Of a DNA stretch of 64,000 nucleotides, positions 39,289 to 52,900 are shown one piece after another. How positions within the stretch are numbered: position 1 is the stretch's first letter; every line of letters begins with the position of its first letter. Location of the stretch: assembly GCA_013365325.1 (NCBI GenBank), contig JABVXV010000088.1:143893-207892 (forward strand), in the 5' to 3' direction. The position numbers were made by a program, and so were the translations under genes. The notes below the pieces were generated by a model that was given only the letters and a program-made list of their open reading frames with translations, made no database searches and was not told the origin of the DNA. This DNA comes from Dipetalonema caudispina. Lineage: Eukaryota > Nematoda > Chromadorea > Rhabditida > Onchocercidae.

Positions 39289-39938
39289 TTCTCTGAACAG
39301 ATGAAGAGCTATAAAAAAAAAAAGGTTATAACAATCCTCATGATAAAGGCTTATTCTAGACCTGGAATATTCAATCACTCAAATGATCTTTCAAATAAGC
39401 AATGAATTGAAAATATTCAAAGTCCTCAAAAGTAAGATCTCTTCTCTTTCCTCTTGCGGATCTTCGATCCTCCGCAAAATATGAGAAAAAGATTGAAGAC
39501 TTACGATCTTAGTTTACAGATTATAAAGCTTGGTAGTAACCTAAAAATAGTCTTTAGAAAGAAGAAGACACTTACTGTTATATATTTCGTTTTTTCTTAT
39601 TTAATCTTTTTATTTTTCTTAAAAAAATTTGAATTGTATAGCAAAAGGAAGCAAAAATTCTAACAATAATTTGTAAGAAAATAGGAAGAAGAAACTGTGG
39701 TATGATGTATATAATAATAACTAAAATTAATTCGTTAAAAATTCATTATTTGCAGCCATTAGTTGATAATCGCAAATTATCGTAGAAGCTTAACAATATT
39801 TTGAGTCAAAATTCATTCACTACATCATATCTTCAGCAATATCACTCATTTATGCTCTGTTAAGAAGTGTGATGTGTAACATGATATGAAAATCCAAACT
39901 ATTTCACCTTTAACATCTTATCATTGAATGATTTCATT

Positions 39939-40037
39939 CATACATTGCAGGGTGATCACATTCAAAGGTGTTAAATGTGATCAAAGGTGTTAAATGTGAT
40001 CACAGGTGATCACATTTAACACCCATACATTGCAGGG
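39939..40037. repeat. Palindromic insert between 14-base direct repeats
   Basis: The 14-mer CATACATTGCAGGG occurs at 39939-39952 and 40024-40037. Between them are two tandem copies of AAAGGTGTTAAATGTGATC (about 39964-40001), overlapping a perfect inverted repeat at 39986-40023 with 18-base arms and a 2-base spacer. The layout resembles a small foldback insertion with a target-site duplication, or a template-switch rearrangement. Confidence 0.9.
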
Positions 40038-43000
40038 CAATTCAAAATAATAATCAGCTGGTATCACAATTCTTTGTTTTAGTTTATCAGTCTTGATTCA
40101 CTGTAAATTTCTTTCTCGTATTTGCTGTGTTGTGCGGTCTGCTGAGATTCCTTTGATAAGATGTTGGACAAATCAAATGGAATGAAATTTTAACGAAAAT
40201 TTTGATATGTTTCATTTTCTACCAATTCATGCTAAAATTCATGTATTGATTCCTTTTAAGTTACAAATGCTTAAAATAATTATCGATGATCATAAAGCAT
40301 TGACAGAAATGATTTGATGTATGCATGATTTCATTGATCCGTCTTAGCATCAATTGATTTGATAATGGTTGTTTGGATCAGCTACATATCATTGCCAGTT
40401 ACAATTGATGATTACTCCAAACATTTGTAATTTCAATGATGTTATTTAGTGAATTTCATGTAATTTTCTCTCCATCCTCCGTTTTCAATTTTTTTAAACC
40501 ATTAATATGATGAAGTATCAACGTTAAATTGAGGTTGAATTTTGATGGATCGAGAAAGGCAATCGCTGTCATAGTTTATCATGTTTCTTTTTTTTTGTCA
40601 ATTATGAAATATTATGATTGACAAAAAAGGATTTCGAAATTTCCTTAAAAGATCATTCATTTCTAGTAGAAGTTGTATGTTTTTTTGTGTGTATGATTTT
40701 TATTTTTCTTTATTTTCTATTGATATTGGATTTCTTTATTGATCTTTGAATTTCATCGTGCTCTGTTCTCGGATGATCCGACCTACATCTCCGCATCATC
40801 TCCTTATTATACTACTAATGTTTTTGCATAAAATTATTTTGGAAAAAAAATTGCTTCAGCATAAATGTGCTTTCTGATTATTAATTATCTAGCAGGAACA
40901 TTAAATTTATAGATGAAATCAGTAATAACTGATTAAATCATAAATCGTTAAATTCATGTCATCTGTACGTCATTGACGTCAGATTAATTTTGTTTCCACT
41001 ACAAGTGAGATATACGAAAGAGTATGGTAATTTACATATATACTTATAGAAGAAGCTAACGTTAATATGCGAAACTAATTAAATTTCTTTTGGATATATG
41101 TATGCTTGTCTACAATTCCTCTAGCCTAGCACTCTAATGCAGGCTATTTGAAAGAAATGAATAATCTTTCAGTCCTAGTCAATAGAGTGAGTATGGTTGT
41201 GTGGTCTATCACAATTCAAATATTTTAATCATTTTTCAATTATTTTAATTATGAATCAATATTATTTGTAGTATTCTTTCTTGGCTCTTTTAAAATATTT
41301 GTCATTTTTTCTTACATTACTAAAGCATTCTTACATCACTTTTTACAACGATCCAAGTCGAACATTAACATTATTTTATCAGTAAGTACATTTGTTAATA
41401 AATTGAAAGTCTACATTCAATTTTAAGTCTTTCTAAGTTCAACTTATATGATTCGTTTATATAAATTGCTTTAGTAGGCTACATATTTTTCTCAGTTTTG
41501 AATGCTTTAGTAAATTGTCCCATCTCTGTTAATAAGCGGAAAGTTCGAAAGTTTGAACCAAATATGCCTATTGAATGGCCTTATATATAGTAGGAGGCAT
41601 CATATCCCAGTTGAATAAGTATGATGATGAATTTGTAAGTGCAATGATGGTGTTATTCTGACAGAATTGAAGTACGAACGAACGTTTATTAGGATTAGTA
41701 AAGAGGCCAAGCCAGGGTATCGTCAGATAAGCTTGAGACTAGGCTAAGCTTATTTTCTGTTGTCATCATCAAATTTGCAGTTTACGGGCAATAAAATGAC
41801 AGAGATCCTAGAAAACAAATTGATAGATGTTTTCCTCTGTTTTTACCATTCTATCATGGTCCAATACGGGAACTAGGCACTTAGCTTTCAACAAAATAAT
41901 GCTATCAACAGCAAGCTATTCCATAAGTTTGACCTTTTCCTTTCTTTCTGTCGTATTTTTTGCTTCAGTATTTTTCCATTCATTTTTTGACAATTATTTC
42001 ATCATTTATTTTTATTCATCTTTCATGATTGATAACTGATATCAAAATTGCAACTAGACTAATCATTCAGAAAGATTGTTTTCATACCCAATGGAATTTT
42101 CAGTTTTATTTCCTGTCTTTTTCAAATTAGACTATTCGATGAGTATTCTATTCTTTCCTTTTCTTTTTTTTTTGTATCTCTTAAGTTGAAGATTATCAGA
42201 ATTGCTTAATTTTCAAGCAGGTAATATATCTGTCCTTTTTTCTCTCTCTCCTCGATTAATTCAGATATCATGAAAAAGAAAAAGTTCAACATTCAAGCAT
42301 ATTTGTCAAAGTTGTGAAGTTATGCATAACTTGAAGGAATGATGTCATTTAGAGCAATGAGGAGTGACAAAGTCGATATTTCGATGCCTTCTTTTGCACT
42401 AATCTAGTTTGATTACTCTTAAAAACAGGTAGAGAAGCCAAATGTTATGCATACCTTTATCACATATTTCAATTTCATTCCTTACAACTTTATTATTTCA
42501 TTTATTGTTTGTTATGAAAATGCTAATCGAACGATATTAGCAAATATCATTTCCAAATTTTCATCATGTCATTTTCTTACTGCTATATTCGAATTCATCA
42601 ATCATAATCGTTTATCAATGATATTATCTTTGAATTTGATTTCTTTAAAAAAAGCAAGAAGAAAAGAAAAAAGCCATATTGGAGTATAGTGATCATCAAA
42701 ATACCTATCTATCTATGTAGATTTAACAGATTTTGCTGACAAATATGAAATTTTTTTGAGTTATGCGTTTTATATGAGGGGAAAAAAAGGAAGGAAACTG
42801 AAAAACACTTCGTCATAATTCTCGACAAAAACAAATTTCGGGAATTTTTTTATTTTCTTAAGCACTTCCTCCAATTGACCACTGAAGAAGTACAAATAAA
42901 GCTTTCAGGCCAAAAGCACATACTCATTGAACGTAACCTACCAAAGATTCTTCTAGGCTCTTTTAACTCATCCAAACTTCCATTCAGTTAGAAAAAAAGG

Positions 43001-44706
43001 AAAAAAATTCGTCATCATAATCTGTTCAGAAAACTTGTCAAAGTATACATCGAAATCAACCAACTTTTTTATCAAAAATTTTCAAAACTTTTTTTTTGAA
43101 ATTAATATTTTTCCAATAGATTTTTTTTTCTTTTTTCATCTATCGCAACATCATTTTATTATTTCAATACATTTGAGCAAATAAATTGAACATTAAAAGA
43201 TATAATTGTGGATGTGATATAATAGGTGTACGATTGATTGTTGTATGTATATCATTATATTCAACTAGCATCGAGAAAAATATCTTACTAAAAATCTAAA
43301 TATAATTATAAGAAATAAATGAAATTATTTCTGATTTTCAGTCTGGTTTTCAATTTCCTTTTCTCAATGGAATTATATAATGGAAAGAATAGAAGAAAAT
43401 GAAAATCACTTATTAATCTATTTCATCTAATATAACTTTATAGGGCTGAGAAAAAGGTGGTAGGCAAAAAAGAAAAATGCAAAATTTGCTATTGCAATAG
43501 AGCTCATATGCTTTTGAATTTAGTATTTGATAATTATTCAGTGTGAGAGAGAGAGAGAGGGAGTGAGATTATGTATGTAACGTCATCTTCATTTTTTAAC
43601 ATTGATAAATAAAAAAGCTTTTCTTTTTTTTTTTTTTTCCTTTTTTGTTGGATATTATTGATGATTCTATTCGTTCATCTTACAAATGGTAAAAAAAAAA
43701 GTTTTTTTTTTTTCTTTCTTTTAGCCAACCAAATTTTCATTTTGCCATTTTCTCCTATTGATAAAAATGGATGTGGAATTGAACGAGCGGAAGGAAATAA
43801 ATGTTTGGCCCAAATTAGCTCATTTAGCTATGCTAAAACGTAATATTACATTTGAGAAATTGATTTAGAAATCAATATATTGAATAAACTTGTACATCTA
43901 AACGAAACAATTAATTAGATTATTTATTGTCTAAAACTTTTTCCTTCTACTTCTTTTCCAAAATGATATGTTCAATTGATATGCTATTCTATCTACTTAA
44001 CAACAACAGTATTGCCAAACGATTTATAATACCTCAGAAGGTAACAAATAGTTAGCAGAATTGGCTAATTTTTTATAACAACAATTTCCTATGAATTTAG
44101 TTTAATGTTATATTTAAAAGATTGCATATCACTTCCGCTTCCATCTTTAATCCTCCCAAAAACAACACAAAACAAAAAAAAAAAAAAAAAGAAAAACTGA
44201 TAGCATTCGTTGATCTTTATTGATTTATGTTTTCTAAATCAATGGAAATCATATAGGATTAAATGAATTCTCTACTGCAACTTTTCAATAGAAGACTCAA
44301 ACTTCTAATCAGTTATCGGTAAAATGCACAATTTGTTGAGCAAATATTAAAATGGGTTAATGAAATGTGCCATATGTTTTTACTTATCAATTATTCAAAG
44401 CTCTCTCCGAGTCACTTATTGCTGGTTGATTTTCATTTCCTCTATTTCTTCTCTCTCTTTCTCCCTCTCCCACCTTTCCTCTTTCTCTTTCACCTTCTTT
44501 TTTCAATGATTAATTCATGAAAGAGGAAATTCATTTCTCATTTTGAGTTTCATCGAAATGAATTTATTGATTTGGATGCTTTAAATTTAATTCAAACATT
44601 ATTCGCAGTTAAATGCAAAGTTGTCCCTTGCAAGCCAAATTTTTTTCCTATTTTTAAATATATATTAATTCCCAATGAATGCAATATCTCATCATTGCAT
44701 TTCTTG

Positions 44707-44785
44707 AAAAAATTGATACATTTAAATTAGGAATGGTGAAATTTATGCAAAAATTGATACATTTAAATTAAAAATGGTGACAATT
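44707..44785. repeat. Short tandem duplication, period about 41 bases
   Basis: The segment around AATTGATACATTTAAATTA at 44711 recurs at 44752 with a few substitutions. Noncoding. Confidence 0.85.
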
Positions 44786-46946
44786 AATCCTTACAATCTA
44801 TCCCACTACATTTTCACTTATAATTAATGTATTAACAGTAATAAATGAGGTTTCCTGTCCATGATAACGTTTAAATCCGTTAGCTAAAAAAGCCAAAAAT
44901 AAAAAATCAATAGTCCAAAAAATCGTTAAAACTAAAAAAGTTAGACTTACTTATACGTATTATATGTTAATGACGTTGATTTCAGGGGAAGGAATGAAAA
45001 AGAAAAAAATAATAATAATAATAATTTACTACCATTTTGCTTGCAATCACTATAGAATTTTTTACGTTATCACGGATATGAAGCTTTAATTGTTATTGTA
45101 ATTAATTAACTTACAATAGAGTTTCGCCTAAAATCTATGCAAATTATATAATATAGCAAACAGTGAAATTTACATAAATTATCATCATCACATTTAATAT
45201 TGTGGCATCAACAAAATGCGATAATGTTTCATTTTATCGGATGAAAAATAATTTTTCAAACAACTGTTCATTGTTAATTTAAACAGATATGATCAAGAAG
45301 TGATTAATGCATTTAATTTATTGTTTTTTTTTTTTCAGATTATTTACAGTTGCAATTTCAAAAGAAAGAAAAGAAGAGACAAAATATCATTGCAGTTCAT
45401 ATTGCTCTTTTGAGAACTCAAAGAATCTCTCAAACATTTTAAATTGCTTTTTTTATAACACTTTTTTTTTGAATTTTTCTTTTTTTTTATTTTTTATTTT
45501 TGATAAAATGTAGCATTGTTATTGACTATGACAAAAACATTGCCATGTGAACGTCAAATATATTCAATGAAAAATTATTGGCTTTTTATAAAGTTTGCCT
45601 GAAAGAGCATTTAGTGAGTTAACAGTTGGAAAATGAAATTAAGTTAATTATTGCATTTATGTATGATTTAAAAATATCGCAACAGAATGAAATAGGATTT
45701 TTTTTTCTCTTTTGTTCTCCAAACTATTCCATATTTATTCAATCTTTTTATCCGCCTAATATTTCCATCATATTTAATTTCATTTTATGATAAACCTTTA
45801 ATTAAGATATTATCACTTAACTTCATGAAAATCGATTTCATTCAATTCGATCGAAGCTATTCAACAAATATCCAGTTGTTTTAATCGAAATAACTGGCAA
45901 TTCATTTTATCCCATAACGTTTAGCCGTTTGCAGTTTCATAATTCAATGTGGAACATTCAGATGCAAATTTTAAAACTCTTAAAAGCCTATAGTTGATCG
46001 ATCATAATTTAGAAATTAGAACAAAAAAATTGTCAAATCTTTTTGCATGTATCACATATACGCTTCCGGAACCGGTTTCATATAATTAACTGTTAAACTA
46101 ACAATTTATCTCATAATTCAGTGTTTAATTAGTTTGCCTTTCATTTTGAAATATCTTGAAGTATCCTTAATGCTCCTATTTGAAACTTATAAAACCATAG
46201 AACTCTATCGTATTCACTACTTTTTGTCGAGATTTATGCAAATTTTTTTGCCGAGGAGTGAAAAAATCATGAAGTATTCATGGAAAGCAAGACGACAAAT
46301 CATTCGTTAAAACAACTAATATTTCTTAATTTACCTGTAATTTAGCTTTAATCCAAAAATCGAACAAACACGTTTTTGCTTTCAAATATAAATCCATTCA
46401 AGAAGCTGTTGGATGATAAATTAATGTTGGGAATAAATTTTTCTTCACGGATTTGACATTTAATTCTTTAACAGGTGAGAACAGAAACCTTTGTACATTT
46501 GCTAATGTTTGATAAAAAACAAACGAAATCCATTCAGTCATTGTGTTATATTCGAAATTCTAATTAAATTTAAATTTAAGCTTATCGCTCTATTTTAATA
46601 AATTTCTTTCATTACTTAACTATCTAGAATTATCACGACATAGAACAGTTAGCAAATGAATGCGTTCATTATTTCAAAATAATTAATAAAAGTAATCAGA
46701 GAAGTTCCTAACTTCTAATTACAGCATGCTGACAAATTAATGAGATATTTGACCTCCAAACATTGACTTTCGTTCATTATCTTTTAATTATATGCTTGTT
46801 AATAGGAAGATATATTTAAAAAATAACAATAATAATAACTATGACTACATGTTTTTTTTTCTTTCTGTCTAGCTAGTGATATGGAATTTAAAATTTTAAA
46901 TTCTAGATTTTAAATTGAATTTATTCATCTAATAAAGTTAAATTTC

Positions 46947-49900
46947 ATGTTGAAGAGAAGGATGAACAGAGTGGCTCATATAGTTCGACATTCTAGCGCA
47001 TGGGAAACATTTATGACACGTTCCGAAGATTCTATTCTTGCGGAACGGAAAGCCAGTGAGAGTGGAATTGAACTGGAAACAGGAAACGGTAGCACAGTAA
47101 TGATTGATTTTGATATTGAAGCACCAACTGAAGCAACTCGTCGTAAAGAACATTTACTGAATGCACTAAAAAGAGAGGTGAAGAATTGAGTTTAATTAAG
47201 TGAAATATTTAACAGAACTTTTATTTTTCCTCCATTAATGTGAATATCTTTCACCTCAAAACTGATCATTTTTAGTCATTTACCATTCATTCATTGTAAT
47301 GTGAAATTTCAGGTAAAAATTATTATGGAAGAATCCGTAAATCGGAAAGCAATTAACGCCAAAAGCACATATGTAACTTCATTATGTGGTAAGGATAAGT
47401 TTAAAATTCCGACAACTTTCAATTTTTTTTAACTCTGTCATAAACTTTGTTATTTTTAAGCGAAACTAAGTGGTAATGTTTTAATATTTTAGTTTTTTTT
47501 TTTTTTTTTGAAGAAAAAATTTTTCTTTTTATTTTTTTTTTTTGTAGCTCGGAAATGAAATTTTTGAACTTTATCATAATATGCTTCTGAATATTACAGC
47601 AGCAGTGGAGCAATGTTTATTGGATGGTTTGAAACGTCGTCTACTTGGACTATTCGGCGGACGTTCAACTTATGCTCTTCTCCATAATATTGCCAAGTTT
47701 TGTCCAGAAGCAGCAACTGTACTAACACTTACAATCAAAGCACATGACGACGAAATTGCGTTTGTTTACTGAATTATTTATATTTATAAATTTGATTATT
47801 TCTTTTTTTCCGATTTGAATTATTTATATTTGTAAATTTGATTGTTTCTTCTTTTCAATTGAAGTTAAATATAGTGAAAAGATGCTAAAACCATTTTCAT
47901 AACATTTTTCCTTTGTTTTTAGTCCACTAAATGAATTTATCATTCCTTTTCAAAATTTTTATATATTAACAATTCTACTAACAGACGATATATATATATA
48001 TATAAAGTCAAAAGCAGTACTACTATTGGTATATCTAGAAATTATGTTTATTTGAGTTAACTTAACTAACAAATGTTTATTATTAGATCATGTCCAACGC
48101 CTTATTTATGGATTAGATTTGCGCTATTGGCAAAAATATTACCGGCAATCATTGGCTTCATTCACAACTCTGTGCAGTAAATTATTTTCTTATCGGTTTG
48201 AAAAAATGCTTCAGCTGAACTTTTTCACTAGTGCGATAACATTTCCGGTTGGGTAAGGAAAAAAATGATTGAATAAATACATTCTTGCTAATTTCTATTT
48301 TTTGATAAATTCAAAAGATTTTATGAGAAAATTTTGCAGTTGTCGGCGATACTACGAGAAAAATTCATTAATGTTGGATGCTGCTAAAGGCGGTGTTGTA
48401 GCAGCATTACTTGGTATTTAATTTTTATTTAATATATTTGCCGTTATTGATTTCTTCATTTGTTCTTTAATCGTTCCCGAAATTCAAGCTAAATGACTTT
48501 TCGTTTTAGATAGACACATGACACTGTTATCTTGTGCTTTAGGAAAACGGAAAAAAATTAATTCATATTAATGAGTTAAAATGAACGAAGTGATATGATG
48601 CTTAGCATTGCATTTCATTTTTGATCAATTCCGGTTTGCATGATAGAAGAAATCCTGTAAGGATAAGTTGACCTTCTAGCAACAACCTATCTGCTCAAAT
48701 TTTACCATATTCATTTCACAGTTTCTTTATAAGTTTTCTATTTAAAATGAAGAAATATTTCCGTGAAACTTCCAGTTATGTCATAAAACATTTCATATTT
48801 TTTCGAACATTCTCATCGCTATTTGAACTTTCTCCTCTGAAAAGAAAAAAAGATTAATCAGAGAATTATTCGAAAATTTTCATTTATCAATTAAGCAACA
48901 TGAATGTGTCCCATATGATAGGTGAGAATATTATAATAATATAAGTAGGATGATAAGTATTGATATGGTTGATAGTTGTCCTACTAATATACAGGTAATA
49001 TTTCGTTCGATAATAAGTAAACAGCTAGTATTTCCGTTGAAAATGGTTGTACTAATATATACGTAACAGGTATACAAGGAACAAAGAACTGCAGTTAAGA
49101 AGTAGAATCGACAATGATAAATGACAATAATAGGTGATAAGCAATGATAGGTAAAGGAAGTGAGCCAGGAAATGCATAAATAATATCTTTAGTTGGATTG
49201 GTTTTTTTATTGAATACTCATACCGGAAGATGAGCAATTATTTATATCACGAAGAAAGCATTATAACAAAAAATTATCAACGGATCAATCAATGTTTCCT
49301 GTTATGATCAGTCAATTTTAAGGGAATATAATAATTTGTATCAAAGAAAGAGAGAGAAAAGGATGAGAGAGGGAGTCATGATGGATATAATGTGAAATTT
49401 AATTAATTGAAAATTATCTCAAAAAGGACTTTCGACGAGAGAAAGAAAGGATTCATTTCGATGTTTTGCGTATTTGAAGGAAAAAAAATATTTTTATTTC
49501 AAACAATAATGCAAAACTTTCTATGTCTTTTAATGATAATATTGCAATTTCATACTCTTTTCATTCCTTCTTCGTCATTTTTGTCATCTTTGTTCAAATT
49601 CAATTTCACTCACATCATTAAATAATCTCATTTGATATCATTTCTTTTTCCATTTCTTGCAATGGTAACATTTTCGTCAAATGTCAAATTTTAAACACTG
49701 CCTAAATTGTTATAAAGGCTAAAATTCTTTTAATGATAACATTTTTTTTTTTTTGTTTTTTAGCTAACAACTTATGTAACATTAAACAATTTTCAATTTT
49801 GTTTGATATGATAACAAATTGGACACGGAGCGGAAATTTTCATGTCTATTTGGACATTTGAGCATAAGATGCGACAGCAAAACGAAATAGATCATATAGA

Positions 49901-52900
49901 AATCGAAATTTTCATGTCATATTTAATTTTCCTTCCTTTTTCAGCTTCAATAAATGAAACCGTTACTGATAACGCAATGTTAATTTAATGTTAAAGTGAT
50001 AATTTTAATGAAAGATAGTGTGGATTGTGTATATTTTGCATGAAAGTAATGAGAAAAGAGTGTAGGAAATATCACTGAGAGAGAGAATACATTTATGATA
50101 ATAGTTAGAAATGACAATTGCAAAAAGCATTGAATGTTAAAACATATCAAATGATCCAATTGCTGCAAGGCCTATTACCACTATTATTTCTGTTGCTGCT
50201 GCTATTTAGGAATTAATTAAGCTTTTGCTTCATCTGCTCTCATTTATGCTTTACAACTATTAATTATTTTTTCAATTAATCGCTAAAAATATGAGATATA
50301 TGGGAACAAAAATACTAATTACATGATACTTAATGAATTCAGACGTATAATTGCTTCATACAAACAAACCTTTCAATACTTATGTGTATGTACTTCGATA
50401 AAACTAATTCAGCAACTTTCATGCAAGCAAAAAGATACTGCATGCATGCTAAAAATTATTTAAACAATATTTGCAATAACGGAAAATTAATTTAATTTGA
50501 TTGAGTATGAATATATTCATCGATAAGGAATATCATGTCACAATTCATTATTTACTTATCATTTAAGTCTAAATGTTACATCAAAGATTTAACATATTGA
50601 TTGTAAAGGAATTGTTAAAGGGTAAAATCTTAATTATTGTAAGGAAATTGAATTAAATTTAGAAACACAAACTGTAAATGTATTAAAGAGTAACTAAACT
50701 AAGCTAATATTTCACATCGATTTTTTTTTTCCTTTTTTTCGGATAGGAATATATTCATATTACAATTAAGAGCTACATTAATTTCTTAGCCGAATATTAC
50801 AAGTATTGAAAAGTCAATAAAATTTTTGTAAATTCCAGTTGGTCCGTGTGCTATTGATTATACAACGATGGATCATCAGTATGATCCATATGAAGAACCA
50901 TTAGCGGGTGAACTAGTAGAACGACATCGTAACATTCATTCATGTTCAGCTACTCCTCCAACACCTAAAAGACCACCGCTAACGGTTGGTTATTTTTTCA
51001 AATATTTCCAAAATATTGGAGCATTTTTTTCTTTTTTTTTTAAAGAAAAACTGACATAACAAATTTAAAATGATGATATTTGAAAATAGCTGTGACGATT
51101 AAGTAGATTTCTGAAACCTATTGTCGTGGTTTTTTTTATGTTTGTTAATTTGGGAAGGCCTTGCTTTAGACACTCTCGAATATTTGGTGGAAATTGTTTT
51201 CTTCCTTAGGAGAGGTTCTTCTTAAACGTTACAGGATAAGCTTGAATCGACTGTCAATAATGGAGTTGATTGTCGATGAGATGTAGATATGAGTAGTATA
51301 GAATAACATCGTAGAAAATCTTTATTGGTAAGTATAGTAGAGGAAGGAAATTGAAACAGTTGTCGAGGAATGCAGCCAAATAACACAAGCACAAAAAAAC
51401 TCTAGCTGAAACATAACCTCTAAAGGAATAACACTGAACTCATTATTTTGGTATAACTATATATATATATATGTGAGGTAGGAATGACAATACAAAGAAT
51501 ATTGTATTACAATACTTTATTAAGCACAACGAACAAGCGTTATTGTGTATCAATCCTTTCGCAAATATGATTAGGGTTAATCTAAATGTGATTTATTACT
51601 TTGGTAATGTGAATAACAAGGCGGATGTTTTACCGTATCTCAGGTACGGATGATTATAAACAAAATGATTTATGTTAGACATTATAACTTTCCTCAATTT
51701 GCAATTTATATGACAATCATTCAAATGAGAATAATTCTACAACACAAGTTAATTTTATTTAGAAGTATTTATCATAAAAAATTTTCGGATTCACGACACC
51801 TATTCCGAAAATAGAAAAGAATGATGATTGTTGTATCGGAGATGTATGTTGAATAAATTTCAATTTATTTATTACTCTAAGCAATCAAGCAGTACAAGTA
51901 ATACTTTACGCGAACTTTCGGATCATTTCAGGTGATGAAGCGTGGTAGTAGCATAGTAACTAGCGTTGATAGCTGTTCATCATCCATGTGTACATTTGGA
52001 CGTGATTACGTGTATTCATTACATCAGAACGTGAAAGCATCATTGTTATACGGTAAAAATAATGTCATCGCGGCTATATCACCTGATGGACCGCCAATGA
52101 AGGGTTATCTATCCTTACATCAGAATTCACCTGGAAATTTAACTATCAAATGGTCACCTAATCAATTGATGCATTCAAGGTTCTAATCATTCCCATATAT
52201 TTATTAATCAATTTGCTCATCAATTATTCCTTATCAAACTATATTTATCTAACTTAATGATTAAATTTTTTATCAGCTATGAATCAATTTAGCATTTGAG
52301 GGCAGATGAAATCACAGTGAGATATTTTCTGTTGTATGAATTCAGCTCGCAACCATCCTCAGCCTCTTGTGATAATCTTCCCTGTGATGGTGATTGGCTC
52401 TGGAGACATATTATCAACATCAATATCAGCGATATCATTTACGTACACATACATCAATATAGTTAGTCTTTCCTCAGCAATTGTCCTTGTGCAACTTCAA
52501 AAATTCATAAAAATTATTCCTTTTTTTTCATCTAGCTCAAATCAGGATTGAACTTCAAAACTATCTTATTCAATGACCGATACCGGTGGGATAAAATCGA
52601 AGAATGTTGTACCAATCTTTGCTATATCTTGCTTATCTGATAGTCCTTATGCATATGATATCTAGATCAAGAAATTACTGATAAATTTGACAGAGAAGAA
52701 AGAAGACAGTTCAAAATATCAGTTAGCAATTTCAGATGAGAATTCACCGACAACATTAGTTTTCATTGGAGGTGATGGCGTACAACATTCACCGATGCAA
52801 TTCCCAGCTGGTCATCATCTGCTTGCTTTTCTTTCCTGTCTTGAAAGTGGTTTAGCACCTTATAATCGACTTGATCCACCCCTATGGATTTCCAAAGAAA

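Larger units (their letters stand above)
39289..46946. other. Intergenic region upstream of tbc-8
   Basis: About 7.7 kb without a supported exon. It contains short AT-rich open frames without family resemblance, poly-T tracts (43626-43640, 45327-45338), a GA tract near 43547-43560, the palindrome at 39986-40023 and the short tandem duplication at 44707-44785. A 5' non-coding exon of tbc-8 could lie here, but none can be defined. Confidence 0.55.

Noticed and set aside
47521..47599. Frame [13 protein letters not shown] upstream of tbc-8 exon 3
   Set aside because: Including it breaks phase with exon 2. Splicing at 47600 restores the RUN-domain sequence [16 protein letters not shown].
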